Of a DNA stretch of 64,000 nucleotides, positions 27,804 to 35,952 are shown piece by piece; positions within the stretch are counted from its first letter, which is position 1; the number at the start of each line of letters is the position of its first letter. The stretch comes from JAVVEG01 sp041751425 (lineage in GTDB: Bacteria > Pseudomonadota > Gammaproteobacteria > Pseudomonadales > Pseudohongiellaceae), in the NCBI GenBank assembly GCA_041751425.1, contig JBGSXL010000002.1, positions 62,001 to 126,000 on the forward strand. Direction: 5' to 3'. A program made the position numbers and the translations under genes. A model generated the notes under the pieces. It saw nothing but the letters and a program-made list of their open reading frames with translations. It made no database searches and was not told the DNA's origin.

Positions 27804-28937
27804 CTAGTCGAGCATTTTGTCTACGGTGATGGCAATAGCCAGCGCCGCAGTCAATCCCGGTGATTCAATACCAAATAACTGCACCAATCCGGGAATGCCA
27901 TGGACAGCTTCTCCCTGAATGACAAAGTCTTTGAACTCATTTTTTCCCGGAGCCTGCAGTTTGGGACGGTAACCCGCAAAATCCGCCTGTAAATCTGCGG
28001 CTGTGACCGATGGCAGATAACGCTGGATTGCATTGGCGAACATTGTCCGCTTCTTCGTATCCACGCGATAATTCAACGTATAGGTATATTCCACATCGGG
28101 TCCAAATTTCAATTGACCGCCGATATCCAACGTCGCGTGAATCCCCAAACCGGTATGGTTTTCTTCCGGCATAGGGTACACAAGATGTCTGACAGGTGAT
28201 TTTCCGCGCAAACTGAAATAACTACCCTTGCACAGAAATAATGGGGGAATGTGATCTGGCGCAACGCCTTCGATGAGTGCCGCTAACGCCTGCGCCTGCA
28301 ATCCTGCCGAGTTGATCAGTTTCTCGCAAACAAATTTATATTCCTCCTGATTACCTGCCTCACCGCATCGGCAAGTCACTAAAAAACCTGCCGACGTTCT
28401 TGCAACGCTTTCAACGAAACTGTGTGTGGCAAAAATTGCATCTGCAGCTTCGCAGTGCTGCAAAAGTTTCTGCATGAATGCATGACTATCAACGATACCG
28501 GTATCAGGAGAATAAAGCGCGTGATCAGCTAACAAATGTGGTTCGATTCCCTTAATCTCCTTGCGGTCCAGATAAAGTAGATTGGTAATGCTATTTGACT
28601 GCGCATTGCGATGCAGACTTTCCAGCTGCGACAACTCACTCTCTGTGGCAACAACGAATTTACCAAGCCTTTTGTGGGGCACAGAAAAAAGATTGCAGAA
28701 TCTATAAATCAGGGAATTGCCTTCGAAGCACAACTGCGCTTTCAGGCTACCGGGAGGGTAATACAGGCCAGCATGAATAACTTCGCTATTGCGACTGCTG
28801 ATCTCCTGACCCGGCAGTGCGTTCTGTTCAAGCAACAGCACACTGCCTGGGGGATAAGAGCGATTGGCTGACAATTGCCGCGCAATTGCCAGACCAACGA
28901 CACCGGCTCCAACCACGCAAACGTCAAAATGATCCAA
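27804..28937 (-). CDS. FAD-dependent oxidoreductase, L-2-hydroxyglutarate oxidase-like
   Basis: This DAO-superfamily flavoenzyme has 377 residues. The FAD fold is at VCVVGAGVVGLAIARQL. SRNSEVIHAGLYYPPGSLKA and LGKFVVATESEL resemble LhgO/L2HGDH enzymes, which oxidise L-2-hydroxyglutarate to 2-oxoglutarate. The C-terminal part (AGYRPKLQAPGKNEFKDFVI) fits the same family. It is on the minus strand after ggt, with a 49-bp gap, and converges with the DUF411 gene. Substrate assignment is by resemblance; a glycerol-3-phosphate dehydrogenase-like enzyme is the main alternative. Confidence 0.8.
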   Translation of the reverse strand: MDHFDVCVVGAGVVGLAIARQLSANRSYPPGSVLLLEQNALPGQEISSRNSEVIHAGLYYPPGSLKAQLCFEGNSLIYRFCNLFSVPHKRLGKFVVATESELSQLESLHRNAQSNSITNLLYLDRKEIKGIEPHLLADHALYSPDTGIVDSHAFMQKLLQHCEAADAIFATHSFVESVARTSAGFLVTCRCGEAGNQEEYKFVCEKLINSAGLQAQALAALIEGVAPDHIPPLFLCKGSYFSLRGKSPVRHLVYPMPEENHTGLGIHATLDIGGQLKFGPDVEYTYTLNYRVDTKKRTMFANAIQRYLPSVTAADLQADFAGYRPKLQAPGKNEFKDFVIQGEAVHGIPGLVQLFGIESPGLTAALAIAITVDKMLD

Positions 28938-28986
28938 GGTTCAGAACCTCACGCAGGTTGGTTAACGGTGCTTTTAAACGCAGGTT

Positions 28987-30693
28987 CTAGAACGCGGATG
29001 CACCACCGACGCTGCGCGGATCTGAAGTAGCTTCCAATTCAGCACCGTTTACTTTGATGGAATTGGCATCACCTAAACCAAATCCACCCGCACGTAAACC
29101 GGCGTGTCCCATCTCAGTGAGTTTCGCAATCACTTCATCACTGAATGCGCCAGTCTCATGCCGCACCTGGTCGGGCAACCACTGATGGTGAAAGCGTGGG
29201 CTGGCCACAGCTTCTTCCGCGCTCATGCCGTGATCCAGAACATTCAACACCACCTGGAATACGGTATTGATAATAGTTGATCCGCCCGGAGAACCTGTCA
29301 CCAGAACAGGCATACCGTCGCGTGTGACTATTGTGGGCGTCATGGAACTGAGCATACGTTTGCCCGGTTCAATCTTGTTGGCTTCTTCACCCACCAATCC
29401 GTAACTGTTCGGCACATTGGCTTTGGCTGAGAAGTCATCCATTTCATTGTTAAGCAGGAAACCTACCCCCGGCACTACAATTTTGTTGCCGTAACCCAGG
29501 TTCAACGTGGTCGTGACCGAAACCGCCATCCCATCGCCATCCATCACGGAATAATGGGTGGTCTCGGTGCTTTCCTCAGGCCAACTGCCAGCTGCAATAT
29601 CTTCGCTGCGAGAGGCCTGTTGTGGGTTGAAGCTCTGAAAACGCTCGCTGGCATAGTCTTTCGCAGTCAGTTTCTGTAATGGAACGGGGTAGAAATCAGG
29701 ATCACCCAAATGCATTGCTCTGTCCGCATAAGCGCGACGCTGTGCTTCCACCATTAAATGAATCGTTTCTGCGCTGCCCCAGCCAAGCTCGGCAATATCG
29801 TGGGGTTCCAGCATATTGAGCATCTGTACTAACAATACGCCGCCAGAGGAGGGTGGGGACATCGACCAGATGTCGTAGCCGCGATAAGTACCATGTATGG
29901 GTTCGCGCCAGATTGGTTCATAGCCAGTGAGATCTTCGTGTGAGATCAAACCGCCGTTGCGTTGCATTTCCGCTACCAGTAAATCTGCCGTCTTGCCCTT
30001 ATAGAAACCATCACGGCCATGCGCTGCGATCAATTTAAGGGTCTCTGCCAGATCCTTTTGCACCCAGAGATCACCCGCTTGATAGGGTTCGCCGTTTTTA
30101 CTGAAAATGGCCAACGAAGCCGGGTAGCTGCGCATGCTGCCGAGTACGCGACGGAAATCTTCTGCCAAATCATCATTCAATGCGAACCCTTCCTCAGCAA
30201 GGCGTATTGCCGGCGCTAACACGACTTCTCTGGACATGGAACCATAACGGTCCAACGCATCGAGCATACCTGCCACAGTACCGGGCACACCTGAGGAGAG
30301 CAGACTGCTGACCGACAGGCCTCTATCTACATCACCGTTTGCATCCAGAAACATATCCCGGGTAGCGCCCAGTGGTGCTTTTTCCCTGGCATCCTGAGTC
30401 ACAACGCTGCCATCAGGCAATTTGATGACCATAAAACCACCGCCACCAATATTGCCGGCGGAAGGGTAGGTGACGGCCAGCGCGAATCCCACTGCGACAG
30501 CTGCGTCCACGGCATTCCCACCCTGGCGCATGATTTCCACACCAACATCGGAGGCCAGTTGAGAACGTGAGCTGACAGCACCATTGCTTCCTGTAACGGT
30601 ATTGGCAAAGGTAGATGGAGCCAGCAGTGCGAAACTGAGAATGACTGTCAGCAAGCTGTGGACAGATCGGCTAAACCCGGATAAGCAGACCAT
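28987..30693 (-). CDS. ggt: Gamma-glutamyltranspeptidase (glutathione hydrolase)
   Basis: This periplasmic enzyme cleaves or transfers the gamma-glutamyl group of glutathione. The product self-cleaves before the threonine of ETTHYSV to give the large subunit and the small subunit with the N-terminal catalytic Thr. I choose the ATG at 30693 (MVCLSGFSRS), 8 nt after AGGAG, over the ATG ten codons upstream, which lacks a good site. It has a signal peptide to about APSTFAN. Other motifs are NAVDAAVAVGFALAV, GNIGGGGFMV, SSMTPTIV and GSPGGSTIINTV. It is divergent from glutathione reductase. Confidence 0.95.
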   Translation of the reverse strand: MVCLSGFSRSVHSLLTVILSFALLAPSTFANTVTGSNGAVSSRSQLASDVGVEIMRQGGNAVDAAVAVGFALAVTYPSAGNIGGGGFMVIKLPDGSVVTQDAREKAPLGATRDMFLDANGDVDRGLSVSSLLSSGVPGTVAGMLDALDRYGSMSREVVLAPAIRLAEEGFALNDDLAEDFRRVLGSMRSYPASLAIFSKNGEPYQAGDLWVQKDLAETLKLIAAHGRDGFYKGKTADLLVAEMQRNGGLISHEDLTGYEPIWREPIHGTYRGYDIWSMSPPSSGGVLLVQMLNMLEPHDIAELGWGSAETIHLMVEAQRRAYADRAMHLGDPDFYPVPLQKLTAKDYASERFQSFNPQQASRSEDIAAGSWPEESTETTHYSVMDGDGMAVSVTTTLNLGYGNKIVVPGVGFLLNNEMDDFSAKANVPNSYGLVGEEANKIEPGKRMLSSMTPTIVTRDGMPVLVTGSPGGSTIINTVFQVVLNVLDHGMSAEEAVASPRFHHQWLPDQVRHETGAFSDEVIAKLTEMGHAGLRAGGFGLGDANSIKVNGAELEATSDPRSVGGASAF

Positions 30694-30896
30694 GCAAATT
30701 ACTCCTGAAGTATTAATATTCATCTGGGCTTAATCCTACCAAAACCGCAGGCATTAGTAAGCCTTTCTCTGATCTTGCAAACCACCTTCCCCCACTTATA
30801 ACCTCGCATGCGGCTGTTATGTATCGGGCATTTCTGGGATCATGCCTACATATTGGGCAACTTAGTTTACACAGACGCCAAAAGGATGACATTTAA

Positions 30897-32267
30897 TTGA
30901 CCGACTTTGATTATGATTTATTCGTGATAGGTGCTGGGTCTGGCGGTGTACGCGCCAGCCGTATTGCCGCCGGACTCGGCGCACGGGTTGGCGTTGCGGA
31001 AGAACTATACATGGGGGGAACCTGCGTCAATGTCGGCTGTGTCCCGAAAAAATTGTTCAGCTATGCGGCGCATTATCATCACGACTTTAAAGATAGCCAA
31101 GGGTTCGGCTGGCAGTTTCCTGCGCCGCCGAAATTCGATTGGCAGCATCTGCTGCAAGCGAAAAATACCGAAATCAAACGCTTAAACGGTATCTACGATG
31201 GGATGCTGGAAAGGGCTGGTGTCACCGTTTACAAAGCACACGCCGTTTTAAAGGACCAATATACTGTCGCTGTCGGTATGCAGGAACTGCGCGCTAAAAA
31301 CATATTGATTGCTACTGGTGGCTGGCCATTCGTCCCGGAGGTGCCAGGTCATGATTTGGCAATCACATCCAACGAACTTTTCACCATGGCAAGTCTGCCT
31401 CGATCAATTCTGATTGTCGGCGGTGGCTATATTGCGGTTGAGTTTGCCGGCATCTTGTCTGGCCTTGGCGTCAAAACCACATTATCGTACCGAGGCGCAC
31501 ACATATTGCGCGGTTTCGATGTGGAGGTAGCCAAACTTTTCACCGATGAGCTTTGCAAATACAGCGAACTAAAATGTAATACAGATGTGAAATCCATCTC
31601 CCATAACGACCCCGACGATAAATCCGAACCATACCGTGTGTGTTTCAAAAATGGGGACTCGGCAAACTACGGCGCTGTTTTCTACGCGACTGGCCGCAAA
31701 CCGAAAACGGAAGGACTGGGGCTGGAGAAAGTGGGCGTCAAACTTGCAAACAATGGTGCAGTGATCGTCAATGAGCATTTCCAATCCAGCGTCGCAAATA
31801 TCTTCGCAGTAGGCGATGTGATTGATCGCGTGGCATTAACACCAGTTGCACTCGCCGAAGGACAATTACTTGCTCACAGATTGTTTGGTGCAGCCGGAAA
31901 AGAGATGAACTATGAAAATATTCCTACTGCAGTTTTCAGTCAACCGAATATCGCCAGCGTTGGCAAAACCGAAGAAGAAGCACGCGAGCAATGTAAGAAT
32001 CTGCTGGTTTTTAAAAGTCGATTCACCCCATTGAAGCACACGCTTAGCGGCAACAGTGAAAAGACTTTTCTAAAAATGCTGGTCGATAAAGAGACCGATA
32101 GGGTGCTGGGCATTCACATGATGGGACCTGAAGCCGGAGAGATCATTCAAGGTTTAGCTGTTGCGGTGAATGCTGGTGCGACTAAGACTCACTTTGACAT
32201 GACGCTGGGAATTCATCCAACAACAGCTGAGGAATTCGTCACGATGCGAACTCCTGAGCCACAGTAA
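30897..32267 (+). CDS. gor: Glutathione reductase
   Basis: This enzyme reduces glutathione disulfide with NADPH. The 456-residue FAD disulfide oxidoreductase has the redox motif GGTCVNVGCVPKKLF and a C-terminal GIHPTTAEEF with the catalytic His/Glu. The NADPH fold is at IVGGGYIAVEFAG, with the downstream SYRG arginine expected for NADPH. The start is a TTG at 30897 with AAAGGA 10 nt upstream; the ATG at 30886 is out of frame. Divergence from ggt places glutathione recycling and breakdown side by side. Confidence 0.95.
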   Translation: MTDFDYDLFVIGAGSGGVRASRIAAGLGARVGVAEELYMGGTCVNVGCVPKKLFSYAAHYHHDFKDSQGFGWQFPAPPKFDWQHLLQAKNTEIKRLNGIYDGMLERAGVTVYKAHAVLKDQYTVAVGMQELRAKNILIATGGWPFVPEVPGHDLAITSNELFTMASLPRSILIVGGGYIAVEFAGILSGLGVKTTLSYRGAHILRGFDVEVAKLFTDELCKYSELKCNTDVKSISHNDPDDKSEPYRVCFKNGDSANYGAVFYATGRKPKTEGLGLEKVGVKLANNGAVIVNEHFQSSVANIFAVGDVIDRVALTPVALAEGQLLAHRLFGAAGKEMNYENIPTAVFSQPNIASVGKTEEEAREQCKNLLVFKSRFTPLKHTLSGNSEKTFLKMLVDKETDRVLGIHMMGPEAGEIIQGLAVAVNAGATKTHFDMTLGIHPTTAEEFVTMRTPEPQ

Positions 32268-32274
32268 AATTTAC

Positions 32275-32313
32275 CTGCGTTACTGTAAGATAAAAATGCT
32301 CACAGTAACGCAG
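32275..32313. terminator. Hairpin between convergent gor and multicopper oxidase genes
   Basis: A perfect 12-bp stem (CTGCGTTACTGT at 32275-32286 with ACAGTAACGCAG at 32302-32313) and a 15-nt loop lie in the 58-bp gap between convergent genes. There is no strict T tract on either strand directly after the stem, so terminator function is likely from position but not certain. Confidence 0.5.
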
Positions 32314-32325
32314 TATTGCACATAA

Positions 32326-33603
32326 TCAGACCGGCAAATCATCCGGCACCACATCAACCTTGCTTGCCATCGTGCCCTGTGGTGGCTCATACCAGCCTGG
32401 ATCACCGTCCAGTTGATCACGCACTTTCATCAGCGTAAACATACCGCCCATTTCCATTTTCCCATAGGGTCCATTACCCATCATCATGGGCAGTGTGTTC
32501 GCAGGTCCGGGCATATGTCCGGCATCCGTATGCACCTGATGCTCAGCCATACCATGTTCACCCATTGCCATATAACCAGGTATCAACGCTCTAATTCTGC
32601 TTGCCACGTCGCTTTGGTTAACACCAATGGTGCTGGGGAAATCGTGCCCCATGGCATTCATTGTGTGGTGAGACATATGGCAATGAAAAGCCCAGTCCCC
32701 CGGCACCGCGTTGAATTCCATGTCACGAGTTTGTCCTACCCCGACAATCTCAGTCACTTCCTTGCGCCACTGATTCTGAGGCCAGCGTCCTCCGTCGGAG
32801 CCGGTGATTTCAAACTGCACCCCATGCAAATGCATAGGGTGATTCCACATAGACAAATTACCCACACGAATGCGCACGCGCTCGCCAGTCTGCGCCACCA
32901 TCGAATCGATAAATGGAAACACCTTGCTGTTCATAGTCCACAAATCAAACTCCTGCATGACCATGGGGTCTGGGCGATAAGTGCCGGGATGCACTGCCCA
33001 GTTGTGCAGTAACACAGCATAGTCTCTATCCACTAACGGAGTTAGCGGGACACGTGGGTGAATGATGAACATACCCATCATGCCCATCGCCATCTGTACC
33101 ATTTCATCCGCATGCGGATGATACATATGCGTGCCGTTTTGCTGCAGTGTGAATTCATAAACGAAAGTTTCGCCGGGCAGAATAGGAGGCTGCGACAAGC
33201 CCGTCAGGCCATCCATACCGCTGGGTAATAACAAACCATGCCAATGCATGCTGGTATGTTCCTTGAGCCGGTTTGTGACGTAAAAGCGAACTCTGTCTCC
33301 CTCAACGGCCTCAATAGTAGGGCCGGGGGTACTGCCGTTGTATCCCCATGCTTTCACTTTCATGCCGGGTGCAAATTCGTGCTCCACCTCTTCCGCTATC
33401 AAATGAAATTCCTTTACGCCATCTCGCATGCGCCAGGGCAGGGTGCGTCCGTTAGGGGTAATAACGGGTGTATATGATGTTTCTTCGTTTTGCGATGTGT
33501 TGGTGTTTTCAGCCGCCTGACTTGATCTTGCCCCTGCCAAAGAAGAAACAAGCAATCCGGCGGCACTGCCCAATAATAATTCTCTACGCTTGAATTTAAT
33601 CAT
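32326..33603 (-). CDS. Periplasmic multicopper oxidase (copper oxidase family)
   Basis: This is a laccase/CopA-type oxidase thought to oxidise Cu(I) in the periplasm. I start at the ATG at 33603 (MIKFKRRELLLG), preceded by AGGAG. It gives 425 residues with a twin-arginine signal (KRRELLLG). The four copper motifs are intact: MHWHG (His120, His122), HMYHPHADE, HPMHLHG, and HCHMSHHTMNAM with the type 1 cysteine and methionine. Extra Met/His-rich stretches near the C terminus (GEHGMAEHQVHTDAGHMPGP) fit copper binding. The start overlaps the stop of the upstream outer-membrane factor gene by 8 bp. Confidence 0.92.
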   Translation of the reverse strand: MIKFKRRELLLGSAAGLLVSSLAGARSSQAAENTNTSQNEETSYTPVITPNGRTLPWRMRDGVKEFHLIAEEVEHEFAPGMKVKAWGYNGSTPGPTIEAVEGDRVRFYVTNRLKEHTSMHWHGLLLPSGMDGLTGLSQPPILPGETFVYEFTLQQNGTHMYHPHADEMVQMAMGMMGMFIIHPRVPLTPLVDRDYAVLLHNWAVHPGTYRPDPMVMQEFDLWTMNSKVFPFIDSMVAQTGERVRIRVGNLSMWNHPMHLHGVQFEITGSDGGRWPQNQWRKEVTEIVGVGQTRDMEFNAVPGDWAFHCHMSHHTMNAMGHDFPSTIGVNQSDVASRIRALIPGYMAMGEHGMAEHQVHTDAGHMPGPANTLPMMMGNGPYGKMEMGGMFTLMKVRDQLDGDPGWYEPPQGTMASKVDVVPDDLPV

Positions 33604-35062
33604 GATGCTGGTGCTCCTGTGGCTGCGAATCTGTTTGAGGGATGCCATTGATGACATCAGGATGCATAAAGGTTTCGCCAGTGGCGGCGGCCAGCGCGGA
33701 GCGCGCCAACCAATACGCTGCCAGGGAATCGACATGCGCCAATTGCACTTCCAGTTGTTGTTGTTTAAGCCGCAATAGACTGAACGTATCCAGGAGCATG
33801 AAATTGTATTCCTGTAATCCCAATGCCAGGATCTGCGTGTACTGAGGAATTTCGACATCTTGTAATTGTCGTGTTTGTAGATAGCTGGCATTGACCGCCG
33901 CAAGAGACTGATTAATCTGCTTGTCTATCTGTTGCACTGTCAACAATTGCTGTGCCTGTGCACTTGCTATCCCGGATTCGGCCAGTTGCCTCCTTGCCTG
34001 ACCTTGATCGAACAATGGAAGCCCGAAACCAAGTCCCACTCCATAATTTTCAGCACCGGAAAATTCCCGCTCCGAATGCAGACTGAACTCGGATTGTTGC
34101 AGCAACGAATAACGCCTGCTCAATGCCAATTGCTGCTCACTTTGCAAAAGACGCTGCTCAGAAATGCGAACTTCAGGACGACGTGCAAGACTGCTTTCCA
34201 ACAATATCTCTGCTGCGAAATTGATGTTTTGTTCCGGTAATTCAGGCAACGCGTTAACCAGAAGCAGTTGGGCATTGGCAGGTAAACCTAAACTCTGTTT
34301 GAGAGAAAGCCGGGACTGAAGCGCTGCGGCTTCCGTCTGCCATAACTGCCGTTGCCGTCTTTGTAATTCCCCGGCGTGCTGCAACCGCTCCAATTCGCTG
34401 ATATTGCCAGCTTCGAACATAAGTCTGGCCAGTTCATCTGTTGCCAGGGCGGCATCCAGATTAATGCGGACTACCTCAGCGCGCTGTAAATCTGCCAGTG
34501 CGTGATAGTAATCCTGCAATACGTTATCGAGATTAACCTGTAAGACCTGTAGCAGATGCCATTGCGCTTCCAGAAGAGCCTCTCTGGATAGCTGCATGCG
34601 CATGGGACGCGTTAACCAATCGAGCAGACTCTGGCTCACGCCAAGATCGAGTTGCCAGCGTCCGCCCCCTTCAGGCCTCATGGCACCTGCGAAAAGACCT
34701 GGATTGCTCAGCATGCTTGCCTGCATCTCTCGCGCATTAGCTATGCCAAATTCTGCTAGAGCTGACGTAATTACAGGACTATTCAGCAAAGCAATCTGCT
34801 GAGCTGCAGCTGGTGAAAGTGGTTCCGCAAGCAACGCTTGCAATGCATTTGCCTCTGCGTCTCGTTCACCTGGTACACCAGACAAGCGCAAATCGGTCAG
34901 TGCCTGCTCAAGATGCGGGTGCGTTTGGTTCAACTCAGCCTGTATGGCGTCGTAATCAGGCAGGGGCAGGCTGGTACACGACTGCATTAGCAGCAACCCG
35001 GTGCTGAACGCAGACGCCGTCGCACCGCCCTTCAAATAGCGGAAAAATGGATCCATAAACAT
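33596..35062 (-). CDS. TolC-family outer-membrane efflux protein (CusC/NodT-like)
   Basis: This is an outer-membrane channel of tripartite efflux systems. I place the start at the ATG at 35062 (MFMDPFFRYLKG), 7 nt after GAGG; the alternative GTG at 35074 overlaps that site. The 488 residues have a hydrophobic leader ending in LLLMQSC, a possible but atypical lipobox. Long helical repeats follow (ALADLQRAEVVRINLDAALA, ARRQLAESGIASAQAQQLL) as in the OEP family. It lies between a small Cys/His protein and a multicopper oxidase. No inner-membrane pump or fusion protein is nearby. Confidence 0.88.
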   Translation of the reverse strand: MFMDPFFRYLKGGATASAFSTGLLLMQSCTSLPLPDYDAIQAELNQTHPHLEQALTDLRLSGVPGERDAEANALQALLAEPLSPAAAQQIALLNSPVITSALAEFGIANAREMQASMLSNPGLFAGAMRPEGGGRWQLDLGVSQSLLDWLTRPMRMQLSREALLEAQWHLLQVLQVNLDNVLQDYYHALADLQRAEVVRINLDAALATDELARLMFEAGNISELERLQHAGELQRRQRQLWQTEAAALQSRLSLKQSLGLPANAQLLLVNALPELPEQNINFAAEILLESSLARRPEVRISEQRLLQSEQQLALSRRYSLLQQSEFSLHSEREFSGAENYGVGLGFGLPLFDQGQARRQLAESGIASAQAQQLLTVQQIDKQINQSLAAVNASYLQTRQLQDVEIPQYTQILALGLQEYNFMLLDTFSLLRLKQQQLEVQLAHVDSLAAYWLARSALAAATGETFMHPDVINGIPQTDSQPQEHQHHD

Positions 35063-35127
35063 GGAAAACCTCACATAAAATATATATTAATCAAGCATTT
35101 AAGCTATAAGCTTAATGTCAGACCAGA

Positions 35128-35520
35128 TTAAGAATATTTCGGAGGTCTTAGGGGATTTTCAGGAATATTGCTAATTTCAGCAGCAGCAGGGGCAGCTATA
35201 AAGGCGTTTAAAGCTACTGCTTGTTCTTCGGCATCCGGCACGTTGCTCATAGGCTGAACGCCGTGACAATTGCCATTACAGTGCTCAGAGGTTATATCCG
35301 GACGCGAATCCAGTGTTTCGGGAGTTTCCGACGAAGACATAATGAATGGAGGTGTGTCTCCGTGACAATCGGGCATGGCAGTTTCCTGAATGGCTGAGAC
35401 TTCAGCTACAGAACCTGCAACAGAATCTACCAAGTCGCAATGCAGCAGTGCGCTGGCTAGTGACTGCCCGGGCAGCCACAGGGCCAGCAATAATATATAA
35501 ATCTGTCGCTTGGTAATCAT
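35128..35520 (-). CDS. Small exported Cys/His protein of the copper operon (CopL/DUF2946-like)
   Basis: I do not recognise this with certainty. The 130 residues have a signal peptide (MITKRQIYILLLALWLPGQS). The mature part has paired Cys/His motifs LLHCDL, MPDCHGD and EHCNGNCHG, and a Pro-rich tail NPLRPPKYS. Small proteins of this shape (CopL or DUF2946 type) often precede copper-resistance genes and may bind or sense copper. It lies 65 bp before the outer-membrane factor gene on the same strand. No clear ribosome site was seen. Confidence 0.6.
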   Translation of the reverse strand: MITKRQIYILLLALWLPGQSLASALLHCDLVDSVAGSVAEVSAIQETAMPDCHGDTPPFIMSSSETPETLDSRPDITSEHCNGNCHGVQPMSNVPDAEEQAVALNAFIAAPAAAEISNIPENPLRPPKYS

Positions 35521-35689
35521 GCCGGAAGTTTCGCACGGCGGGCGGTAGCAAAACAAGCGGATAGCTTCAGCACAATTAATTGATACATGAGAAGGGTTAT
35601 TCTGGATTCTATAATCTTGATTAACTATTAAATTTAACTATTTGAATATTCAGCTATATATCAAATACTAATGCTAATATTTGCATATT

Positions 35690-35727
35690 CTACTATTTCC
35701 GGTAATAAAGATTACCGGAAATAGTAG
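35690..35727. repeat. 38-bp perfect palindrome in the copper operon/M56 gap
   Basis: Two perfect 17-bp arms (35690-35706 and 35711-35727; the left arm begins CTACTATTTCCGGTAAT) are separated by AAAG. It lies in the 432-bp gene-free gap 35521-35952, which is otherwise AT-rich. No T run follows on either strand, so it is not an ordinary terminator. It could be an operator, a mobile-element footprint or a folded RNA. Confidence 0.75.
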
Positions 35728-35864
35728 AGCAAGAATCATCCAATGGTTTAGCGCTCCCCTTCGTGTACCTAACACCAGTCTGAATTGATTAATGTAAACC
35801 GTAACCAATATCAGGTTCTGAAGTTGGTTGAAGTAAGCCGCAGACAGCCGTCTCAAAAAAAGCA

Positions 35865-35919
35865 TTGACATGCAACACCTAAGTGCTAATTTGTACGCAC
35901 CATGCTATTTTATTAGCAC
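35865..35919 (+). promoter_or_regulatory. Putative promoter and operator of the M56-TonB gene
   Basis: TTGACA (35865-35870) has a weak -10 (TAATTT, 35887-35892) after 16 bp. It is overlapped by the inverted repeat GTGCTAAT (35883-35890) and ATTAGCAC (35912-35919), whose centres are 29 bp apart. A repressor binding here would block transcription. M56 genes are often paired with a BlaI-type repressor, but none is encoded next to this one. Confidence 0.45.
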
Positions 35920-35952
35920 CTCTAGACCCAGTGACTTGGATCTGAAAATACG

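Noticed and set aside
32413..33012. 199-codon His-rich frame opposite the multicopper oxidase
   Set aside because: His/Met codons of the oxidase read in reverse produce the apparent His richness.
35521..35952. A missing BlaI-type regulator gene upstream of the M56 peptidase
   Set aside because: All frames in this gap are short and without helix-turn-helix resemblance.
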